Program-made: the position numbers and the translations under genes
Notes under the pieces: generated by a model
The model's input: the letters and a program-made list of their open reading frames with translations, nothing else
Database searches by the model: none
What the model was told of the DNA's origin: nothing
NCBI RefSeq assembly: GCF_945859685.1
Contig: NC_079149.1
Span: forward strand, 115,541,575 to 115,605,574
Length of the DNA: 64,000 bases
From: Eupeodes corollae
Taxonomy: Eukaryota; Arthropoda; Insecta; Diptera; Syrphidae
Direction: 5' to 3'
Shown here: piece after piece, positions 46,064-58,000 of the stretch
Layout of the letters: every line of letters begins with the position of its first letter
Numbering within the stretch: the stretch's first letter is position 1

Positions 46064-49000
46064 GTAAGTTTCACATAACTCGATGACAATAGCAACAACA
46101 AAAGAAAACAAAAGTTAGCTCAAGGGCTTCAGCTTATCTCACTGAAGATGAGATGGCTAAAAGAAGTATATAGTGACGGATGAGTTTCCGATCACTTTTC
46201 GCCATCGAAGTCATTATGCAAACAAAGTTTATGACATTGCTTTTTGAAAATATACTCCGTTGCGAATTTGGTATACCTCTGGCTGACATCATTTCTTTTA
46301 AATACAAAATAACCATAAGACCTCTAAACAATGAGAAGCAAAACACTTTGTCGTTGAATATGGTATTTTTTACCTTAATACGAGAACCTAAATGTGATAA
46401 ATACTATGTTCAATTAATTTGATACACATTAGCTGTGTTTTATTATTGCCAATGACCCATATGTACATCGGTTACCCTGCGAAAATAAAACGATGTAGAT
46501 TCAAGCCATAAAAGTTGTATATACCTTTTTTTCCTTATGTTTGTTTATTTTTCAAACATAGGTGTGTTGCCTCTTTTTTTAAACTACAGTTCACACTACC
46601 TTACCATTTGCAACAAAAAGTAGCCATCTTCCTGTCATAATGAAAACTAATTTTAAGGAAATGAACAGATAAACTCTGAATCTTAAATCCATTATGAAAA
46701 GACAAAAATCTGGATATTCCTCATAAAAAGAAAAAGAGCTAGTTGAAGAGAGGTAGAGATATTAAATTTTGAAAAAAACCTATATAAGTCAAAACGAAAA
46801 ATGGCTAATAGCTTTCTTATTTGCAATAATCTTAAAAATCCATGGCTTTGGTATGAAGCTGTGACTGCGGAACACCCTGTATATACTTACAGTTGCGGTC
46901 AAAAAAAAAGCTGCGATTTCTTACTTCATATTAAATTTTAAAAACAATGCCTTTTGTAAAGTTTCGTTTTGATTTTTTAAGTAATTTCATGCTACAGACT
47001 TCGTATGCAATCAACTACTCGTACATTCTTTAAACACAAACTAAGACCAAGTTAGGCGCTTTTTATAGCTGTCATTGGTTTTCATCATTGAAAACAGCTA
47101 TATTCTAAATTCTTTAATAGGTCGTTTATAGCTATCATTAAAAACTTCTGTCGTCGAAAAAAATTTCTTGATTGAAATCCACCAAAAAATGTTTATTGAC
47201 AGAAGTCTGTCATTGGAATTGTGTGAAATTGGAACACAAATCAGTGGAACGATTCGTTTCACTTTTGAACATAAAAGTATCTGCTGTTAGGGAAAATGAA
47301 TTACCGTCCGAAAAATAGAAAAATATATTTTTAGAGGAAAACAAATGCGCAATTACACTTTTTTTCTCAAAAACAATTCTTTGTGTGATTTCCGATCGAT
47401 CAGTATATAATTTTCATTTCTTATCAAAAAAAAAATACCATCAAATATCGATTCAAAAATTGTTCCGGATCGATTTCAATGACTAGGTCCAAGCAACATA
47501 AGAGACTTTATTTGCAGTCAACTTCATTTTTTGAACGTACATTTCGACCAAGGCAACTAGTTAGTTTTTTAAGTGCCATGAATTTTCTACTTTAAGTTCA
47601 AAGTGCAAAAAGTACCAAACAAATTATTGTCTACAAAAACTCCTCAAGCAAGCTACAAGTCCATCATGATTTCTATTTTGTATTCCAAAGAAATATTTGA
47701 TATTTCTTGTCCAAAATGCAAGGAATTCTTTTACAGAAAGCATGAAGTTGTGCAGAAAATAAATGAATTATAAAGTAATAAAGTTCAGCTCTCAGTTGAA
47801 TGAAAAAACATGATCAACTGTCATTTTGATAGAAGTAGACTTGACTTAATAGTTAGGGAGATTTTTCTTGACTAACTTTCCAATAAAGGCGCCTCAATTG
47901 GGAAAATATTTTTTCGCAGCTATTAGAAACTTGCCTAACTTTTAAGTCCCTTATGTCGTCTGAACCTGCCCAGTTCTAGCTATAACTGGCGCCTTACCTA
48001 GTCAATTTTTAAGGTGTTATCAATTTAAAACTTTAAAATTTTCACTATCACAAACAACTTTAATATTAAAAATAAAAAACAAACGCTACACAACGTAAAA
48101 GTGCATAATAAGTTGTTTTTTATTGTAACGAAAAAGTCCTTATAACTTTTCCAACACGAAAATACACTTAACTTTAAACTAAATTGTGTAGTAGACTACA
48201 CATGACAGTAAGGAAGACTTGACTAACTTTCCAGTGAATTTTGCAATAAAATTGCCTTAATTGAAAATCAATTTTTTAAATAAATACTTTTCATTCACCT
48301 TGTTTTTTCTCGAAAGTTTCTCACAATTTCACCTTAAATGAAACGTAAAAGACATATGTCAATTCCCTTCAATCAATTTAAGACCTTAAAGATAGAATTC
48401 GTGAAGTTATCGAAACCACAAAGTTCAACGGAAATGTGTGAATTAGTCATTGAAAATTTCATAAAATGAAAATGGTGCTGCAACCACAATTTTATTATCA
48501 TATTATTATTGTTATTTTTTCCAATCAAATAAAAACCCATTTATTTTCCCTAAAAGGCACTAGTTCCTTTTTAATATCAAAATGAAAAGTCTTTTTGAAA
48601 AACCCTTCTTCAAGATTCGCTACAGGCTCCCAGAACGCTATCTGCATAAAGATGGCCCTTATGCAGATAACGTTTTAGGCATCTCCCAGAGAAACGTATT
48701 ACAAGGGACTAAATCGAAATAGCACGTTGGCCAAATTTAATCACATCTTACACCTTTGTTTTCTAGGGTTTTTGTAGTGAAACTAAAAAGTTAATATTAT
48801 TTGTTTAATTTATTTTTACTGATTCCATGACAAAACAAAATGTTTAAAGATTAACTATAATTGACACCTCCCGAAAACAAAGGATTGAAAAGATCAGAAT
48901 ACCCGATAATCTTGTGTCCAAAAAGTCCATAAACACTCTGACTTTAAGCCTGGTTTGCCAAAAACAAACATCTTCAAAGTCCATGTTTTTTTATTTGGCC

Positions 49001-52000
49001 AACAACAATAATTCTTAATCATAGTCAGGTAGAGTCATGTTTTTGGTTAAATTAAAACGACCAGCAGACGCGAGCTTTTTTTAACATCCAGTTTCTTAAT
49101 AAAATTCTAGCCCTAAAGCTCGATTTAACATAAGTCTATGTTAGGAACTAATTTATTTAGTTTCATTCTTTAATTACATACCAAAAACTAAAAAACTAAA
49201 ATGAATTTAAGATCCTGCTAAGAAATTGGCTGCTGCTATAAATAATAATTTTCTCTGGAGCCAAATATCATGTACAGTTTGTTTTGATCATACAAATCAA
49301 ACCAAATGTTGCCCTGAGTGCATGTCATTTGATCCCATTCTATATTTATTGTGCCAAACACCTCCAAAGAATAAATCCTAGAACAATCAATTTATAAGTC
49401 ACAAACATTTTACGCACGTACGCCGAAAACCCCCTTTTTAAGTAATAGCTCAAGTTATAGTTAACCAAATAAATTGTACCGAACAAACCAAAAAAAGAAA
49501 GCCTAAAATATTTTCATCCTAAAAAGGATTCACACAAAATTCATAAATTATTTTCAAAGTTAAATCAACTTATTGTATGAAAGAAACGAAATAATTTATC
49601 ATGCCTTAATGCAACCGAAATTACCCATCACGTTCTTCTTCTTCACATCACAGAATACAAATCACCTTAAATCTCAAAAGAATCATTCCCAAAATAGATA
49701 ATTCTCCAGCTTCTAAAGCACTATTAGACTTGCCTGTAATTTCACACCTACGTATGTGAACGTGAATACAAAATAAGAGACATTGAAGGTTGTGCCGCAA
49801 GTACTAGATATAGCTCTGTGATTATGAAAATAAATAATTAGTATTCCTTCATCCAAAAATTATATAAAAATAAATTTACTTTTGTTTACCAATTCAAAAT
49901 AAATAAAAATAGAACTAAATGTTAGAGAACTATAAGCTACCATTACTCTTATAGACTTAAAAAAAAGATTGTATTTCTATATGCGATTTATCAATAACTT
50001 CCTGTAAATTGACCTCAAGCATGCAACCAAAACATTTTATGCAGCACGGTTTCAAATAAATTATTATAATTTTTGTTTCTACAACGAGTGTTATGTATTG
50101 GTTTATATGAAAAACTCATTGCTTTTAAAATAAAAATAGCAATTTAAAAAACGTTCTATGGCATTGAAGCGTGTAGTTTAAACATAAAGCTTAATAAAAA
50201 TCATGTTTCCAAACATAAACACCTTTATGGGCAGCGTTAAGGTGTCCTGAAACACTAAAAAACATACATTTTCAATATATTTTCACTAGAATTTAATTGT
50301 CGTTCTTTTTATTCCATCCAGTTACCCGCCGAAAGTCAACGCCTTGTCGACGAAGACTCAATGGTAGATGAAGCTGAAATAGATACAGCGAAAAACCTCG
50401 ACGGAGGTGTATCAGTGCCAATCACATATCGTAATACACTTCTTCGTAAATGGCGAATGGCGCCAACAGTTCAAGAACAAGTTGGCCAACCTGGAGAGCT
50501 GGGTAAGTAATATAATTATAACAATAATAGTTTCCTCTTATCTATTATCTCAATTATTATTAATTATTCCATCCGTTTCTAATTTAAAGGAAAACCTGTA
50601 AAAATCCCAGCTGAAATGAAAGGCTTAATGAAAGAGAAATTCAAAGAGAACCAATTCAACCTGCTGGCCAGTGATATGATGTCATTGAATCGTTCCCTGA
50701 CTGATGTGCGACATGAAAAGTAAATAAATACCATCTGATTCAATGTTAAACCACAATCTAACAATGTTATTCATTTGTTTTCAACTTGTTTGTTTGCAGC
50801 TGCAAAAAGAAATTTTATCCAACCAAGCTTCCAACCACTTCCATTGTGATCGTATTCCACAATGAGGCTTGGACCACACTTTTGCGTACAGTATGGAGTG
50901 TCATTAATCGTTCTCCTAGGTCATTGCTTAAAGAGGTTATTTTAGTGGATGATGCTAGTGAGAGAGGTAAGTGTTTGTTGGGTAATCTGATCCTGGCAGT
51001 ACACCAGTACTTTATAAAAAGTGAATCTTTTTTTGTATCTCATACTCATTCATTGAATAGATTATTTGGGCAAGAAACTAGAGGATTATGTGGCGACACT
51101 GCCAGTGCGAACGTTTGTATTGCGAACTGAAAAGCGTTCTGGCTTAATTAGAGCGAGACTGTTAGGCGCAAAGCATGTAACGGTATGTAGAATAAAATTA
51201 AAAAAAAAAACAAGTATTCTTCTAACGACCTTGTGATAGTTTTTAATTATTATCTTTTTGTATGTTGTATCTTTCAGGGTGAAGTTATCACATTCTTAGA
51301 TGCTCATTGTGAATGCACAGAGGGTTGGCTTGAACCACTTCTAGCGCGTATTGTACAAAATAGACGAACAGTAGTTTGTCCAATAATTGATGTGATATCT
51401 GATGAAACATTTGAATATGTCACAGCATCCGATCAGACATGGGGTGGCTTCAATTGGAAACTTAATTTTAGATGGTAAGTTAAGGTGGTTCTATTTATGA
51501 TGTGCCTTGTGAGCGAACGCAAGAAGCTACGGTTTACTTTCTCCATAAGATTAAATTTTCCGAAAGATGGTAAACACAAGACTCTCGTCCTTTTCATGGG
51601 ACCAGGGGTTGACTTACTGATAAAAATTATAGAAACCCAATAAGTATCAGTAAATATACGAATCGAATGACTAAGTATCATCGATATTTGATATAAGTTC
51701 AAAAAAGTCCGAAGTGGAATTAAAAATCATTTTTAGGAATGATGTACATTGTACATTGTAGATAAAGCTCGGCTGATTGCATCCCACAAGATGTCGGGCG
51801 GCCACTTCTTGGGTTAACTTCCCTCGATGTCACTTCATCAAAGACTAAATTATCATACCACTGAAGATGTAGTACCACGGAATATGTTAAGCCCCCTGGT
51901 TAATTCCAGAAACATATGTTGGGATGACCTTCTAGTGGGAGTATCATGGTGGCTATGGTTTATCATACGTACATATACATAGGGTATTGATTTTATATTA

Positions 52001-55000
52001 CTCAAAAAATCAATACATAGATGGACAAACGCAATACCAAAGGTTAACAAAGAAGTGAATTTGTTATGTCTTGGTAGCTTAGAGAGAGAAACTCACTCGA
52101 AGCATTTCACCAAATAAGAGAAAATAAATCTTTGCGTAAATCCTTTTGGTTAATTTCAAAAACTTAGCGAGTACACAATGCGACAATGTAAAAACTTGCC
52201 TATCTATTAGTTAGATAACTTCGAAACATTTTAAGCCATACAGAATAATAGACCCTATCACAATGTGAAAAAAATAACTACAATTTTCCTTATTCAATTT
52301 TTTTTATTTGGTTTTATTTCTTGATCGATAAAAATGTATTCCGTTGCCGTTTTAATCTTTAAAATAAATGAAGAAATTACGCGAAGATAAACATTAAAAA
52401 CTCACCAGGGATGCATTGATTTGTTAAGGTGAGGTTCTTGTTCCATCTTTATTTGATAAAAGGCTTGAAAAATAGTTTAATTGACGCGAAATGGTTGCAA
52501 GACGTGAGATGACATCGAAACACCGGCGAGTTGGTCCCCTTTAAAATATTCTTTTTTCTTCTGTTTTCTAAAAGCTCAAACAAATTTTTCCCACCAAATT
52601 ATTGTTTTTCTTTTTTTCCTCTAGTCGAAGTTTCAACGTCAGTCTTAAAAAACCTTCTAGCATTCTTTTGTGTTTCCAATCATTTTCCTCTTGAATAATG
52701 CCCATGCCTACAAATTAAAATAAATTGTAAAAAACTTAAGACTAAACTATGGAACGCTTAGGGTTCCTTTGAAAGTGGTCTGAAGCTATTTATAACCTCT
52801 AATACAATTTTTTAGTCTGTTTCGGAACATTAATTGCTAACATTTTGACAATTTTGATCTTCATTAACACTGGAGTGCACGCGTGGCCTAGTTTTCTTCA
52901 TAACTTAACATTAGAATTGAAATAATTTTTGTGCATTAGTGTAAAAGAATAATCTTTAAATAGCTCAACTATGAAAATTATTGAAATCTTGGGTCATGCT
53001 CAAAGTTCAACCTATAAATTTCTCATTTAAAATAAAAACTTAATTTTAAAAATCTTTTACCGAAGAATATTGACTTTTTCTTTGAAATTCAATTTTTAAA
53101 TTTAAATAATGAAGAATGAATAATATCGCATTTAATTTACCCTGGTTCACCCTATAATTATAAAAATTCCAAAAATATGTTTTTTACCCTTTCGTATTCT
53201 TTACTTATTTCAATTTATATAAATGGAAATTGTTTCAAAAATTAATACCCTTAAGCTATCCATTGAAAATAATCGTTTAGCTTATGAAATAAATTAGGCA
53301 CATCATACCAATACATTCGTACATACATATATAAAGACATAATTAAATTCTTCTATCTAATAATATGCATCATCCCTTTCAGGTATCGAGTTCCTCAACG
53401 TGAAATGGAGCGACGCAATAATGACCGAACAGCTCCACTTAGAACGCCCACCATGGCAGGTGGTCTCTTTTCAATAGACAAACAATATTTCTATGAAATT
53501 GGTTCATACGATGAGGGTATGGACATTTGGGGTGGTGAAAATCTTGAAATGTCCTTCAGAGTGAGTATGGCAACATAATATACCCTATGCCTCCTCAAAC
53601 TATACCTACTAATATCAAAAGTAGAACGAGGAGCATAGATTTATTTATAATAGTACAAATATTTCCATCTATCAAAAATCCTATTTATGAATTATGATAA
53701 ATGATTATTGTTTATATTTTATTGTTTTTATTTGTAAATTTTATTATATTCATCCTTTGAAAAAAAAAAACCAAAAAACGAAAAAAAAAAACAAATTTAA
53801 TTTTATTAAATCAATCTCTAGATATGGCAATGTGGTGGAATTTTAGAAATAATTCCATGTTCGCATGTGGGACATGTATTCCGTGATAAATCACCGTACA
53901 CATTCCCAGGTGGTGTTGCGAAAATCGTTTTGCATAATGCCGCCCGAGTGGCTGAAGTATGGTTGGACGAATGGAGAGATTTTTACTATGCAATGAGCAC
54001 AGGTTCGCTTTACAAACAAATTTAAAAAAAGACTAACTAGAAAAAAAAAAAAAAAACAAACAAATTAAAGTAAAAAACAAAAATAGTAACGAACTATTTA
54101 TTAACAACACAAAAGAACAAAGTTATTTCTATGTACCTACTTCTCTCTTAACATTGAATTTTGTGCTCATCCAATTTGACGATTTTTTTATGTTTGCGTT
54201 TGAAGTTAAAATCAAATTTTATTTTAGTTATATTTTTATTTTTTTTTAATTGTGTTTAACCAATTGATTTTTATTGTTTCTATGTGTTTTTTATTGATTA
54301 ACATAATTTAAGTTTTCTTCAGTGATTAATTTTTGTTTTTGAGTATTACTAAATTTTATTTTAATTGTTAAGTTGATTAATATTTCTTTTGTTTATCACA
54401 TAATTGTTGTAATCGAGCTAATCTGGGGGATTATTATTCGAAATAATACAAAATCATTTCAATTAAAAGTTTCGTGTGCTTGTTACAAACAATATTAATA
54501 AATAACACTGGAATAGGTTTCTAAATACTCTGCGAAAAAAATGAGAAAATGCCATATCTATGTATTTTTACTAAAAAAGAAAATATCACCTAAAGCTATA
54601 ACAAGATTGCTTCACTTGATGTTCAACATTATATTATTTGTATTAATATCTATTCCTTTACCTTGTTCCTAGTTGCGTGATTTTAGCAAAGAAAACATAT
54701 ACACATTTCTTCTCTTATATAATAATTATAATTTATTTACTTTTAAAACCTTACTCAGTCGACTTGTACGTTGAAAAGCTCAACTAACATTTAAACTATC
54801 AGAAGCATCTGACCAGACATGTGTACTTTTTCTTTTAGTACAAGTACCTTGTAGAGAGTCTGTACTTGTACTTCAATATCACCATTTAAATTTCATTTGT
54901 AGGTTTTCTTTTGTATTTTTAAAGTAATTTTACTCTTCAATTGATTTAAACTTGGATTATTTTTTAATTTTTCAAGTAGTTTGATTCTTGCAATACAGAG

Positions 55001-58000
55001 ATTTAAATAATCAAAACTTCTTGAAAAATTAAGAGTCCTTGAGTATTTATAATTGATTTCAAGAATAATTACAAGGAAAAGTCCTATTATCGGTACCCAA
55101 AACTTTCAAATACAACTAAAAGAGATTTTACTGGTACTTAAAATTTTTAACTGACTTTTTACTTTTTAACTTTATAGTTCTGCATGTGACAACTTCAATA
55201 TCAAAGAATCTTTCTAATTTAAGGTTTCTTTTTTAATAGTTGACACCAGCATTCAATTATTTTAAGAATAAAGATTTCAGTTCTTTTCGTTTCGATTAGC
55301 ATAATATTCCTAACAACTTTCATTGGTTTCTTCCCGAAAAAGTCTTTCACTTTGAACATTTTTATTACTAGAAAACAATTCTATCGATGATTTTCTATTT
55401 CTTAACTATCTTGTTTAATGTTTATTCGTATGCAAAATCAAAAAACGCAACAATCCTCTTCCTTTGATTCCTTATTCCCCCCTAACAACTGCATGTTTAA
55501 TTGCATTTTCATTTCTAAAAAAAAGTACCTAATAATTTATGAAAAAATACTAAAAATGTGTTTTTCTATTTATTTTTATTTTCTTTATTTCTATGCAATT
55601 TACACACCGGAACAACTTGTAATTTCCATTCAAAATTATAATTAAAAAATTGCTAACACTTAACAAAATTTAATGTATCGTCATAAAATTAATAACAATA
55701 AAATCTTTAACTACTGCAACAACAACATTAAAAAAATAATGATAATAGATTTGGATGTGTGGCGGCTATCTAGAAATAATACCATGCTCGAGAGTTGGTC
55801 ATGTTTTTAGAAAATCAACGCCATACACATTTCCTGGTGGTACAACGGAAATTGTTAATCACAATAATGCTCGTTTGGTTGAAGTTTGGCTGGACGATTG
55901 GAAAGAATTTTACTACAGTTTTTATCCAGGTTAACATTGCTAAATTAACAAAACAAAAAAAGAGAAAAAAGTCTTTAAATATGCACTACCGAGCAAGTTA
56001 TTAATTTTTTAATATTTTAGATTTTGTGTTTAGGAGATGCTATACTGATTCCTTACATTCCTATAAACTCAACAAATACATCACTATGAACCTAGTATTG
56101 CTACCTCCAAATAATGATTTATTGATTAATCCTTATTTATTTAAGGTTTTAGATATTGCTATATACTCGTAAATTGAAAAAATATATTATTTTTGATTCA
56201 ATGGGGCCAAAATTTGTAGACTGGAGCAACTAGAATTGATATTAACGCTCTAGAAACTGTTACAAACCTTTGTAAAAATGTTTACCATGTTTTTTTGTTT
56301 GTATCGAGACTGAAGGTCCAACGTATAAATCGGAGCACTAATACTCAGCATGGCAGGTTCTATTTTCCATTTTCAGAAAAAAATATTACGAATTTTTTCC
56401 TTCTATGAAAATGTATGAATTATAATATTATGCCAAATATATTTTGACATTCGTTTTTAAACTGACCTTCGAAGATCCAAGAACTAATTTTCAGAGCAAA
56501 AAAGTGTTGACGATCCGTCAATAGAATCTGACAGGTGGACGCAACACCATATTTTGACATCTATAAAACATTTCGTTCCAAATAACACTCTTACTTCAAA
56601 GACCTTTTTTTCCAGAACAGAAACTTCGATTTTCCTGAAGAATAAACTAAAAAATGCATATTGTCCCCGTTAATTGGAGATTCCTTTAGTCCATTTTTGA
56701 CGTTTTTAGCTTATTCAAAGTAGTTTTTATTCTTCTTATCCGTGATTGCAACTGAAGAACATTTTTGATTGGATGTGTGAAATTTATGAGTTGTGTTTAA
56801 TGTCAAAAAATGTGTTTGTTGGCTTCTTCAGGTGACGACGTAAGGAACTTTGTAAGCAAGTATTTGTGTTTTGGTAACAGTTAATAAGTTTTTTAAGATG
56901 TCATTAATTTTAACTTGGACCTTTACTTCAATTACTTTTAACTTCAGTTGATCTTACAAAATGTAACAAAAATATATTGTCTACAAAAAACTCCTTTCAA
57001 AGCTACAAACTCATCATAAGTTTCATTTTATACCGGAAAGAAATATTTCGTCTTACTTTCCGATTTTAACAATTAACCCGCTAGTAAATCCGGAACTGTC
57101 ATATTAATGACAAATACAAATATATAAAATAAGAAACATTTGTGTTTTTAGAACTTTAAATTGTTTTTGTTTTTTTTTTTTTTTTAATTCAATAAAACAA
57201 AATTGAAGATATAATATGATTGATTTATATTTGTATTTAAACACCGAAAGATTCATTTCATTTTGAATTCTTGTGTCCTTACGGAGCAGCTGATTGTGAA
57301 ACGTCAAATTTGTTCACTTCGTCGGGGGGGGAAATTTAAACTACTTTTGTTGTTAGGTAGGTTTAGCCAATCAATCTCTTGACTACGTAGCCACTAGCTT
57401 TGCAAATGCGACCATTGTGACTTGTTAAAAAGTGTGTTAGAGAGCTTCCAAATCTAAACATCATTTTTAAATTGTATTAATTTAAGTGTAAATCCGCCGA
57501 AAATCAATTTTTACAAGTTTGATCTTAAATGGAATGCAAAAAAAATAGGTAATTTGTTGTTTTTGATAGATCTAGATCAAAAATAAGTTGATTTATTTTA
57601 TCCATAGAAAACCGTATTAGTTAAATGAAAAAACATAAATATGTCATATGAAGTAAGTAGAATTGGGCTAATAGCCAAGAGATTTTTCTTTCCTAACTCT
57701 CCTGTCTACTATAATTTTACGGATCATTTTAATAATTCAACGGATTTTTACGAAAAAGATACAAATTTGAAATCTCTTGTCTGGTTCTTTTAAATTCAAC
57801 CATGTGCCGAATCTGCTGCTCTGTCAGATACCCACATATGTATACCAGCAATTCTTGGATACCTTTTTATTCCTTTTTTGACATCAAAGTTGTTTTAGAT
57901 CAGTTGTTTTTTTACATGTAAAACAATAACAAAAATGTATCTAGGAACCCTCTTTATCTTATATCGACTTCGTCGCCATTCGTCAATAAAATTTGACACA

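Larger units (their letters stand above)
46064..50321 (+). other. Pgant5 intron 1 (4258 bp)
   Basis: The largest intron. It holds a Tc1-like terminal repeat remnant (46891-46911), a full-looking family Y inverted-repeat element (47485-47965) and a further family Y fragment (48199-48265). No exon-like sequence seen. Confidence 0.8.

Noticed and set aside
50786..51130. 114-codon continuous frame over exons 4 and 5
   Set aside because: It reads through intron 4 and leaves the enzyme frame. The spliced join 50966 to 51061 gives the conserved DYLGKKLEDYV.
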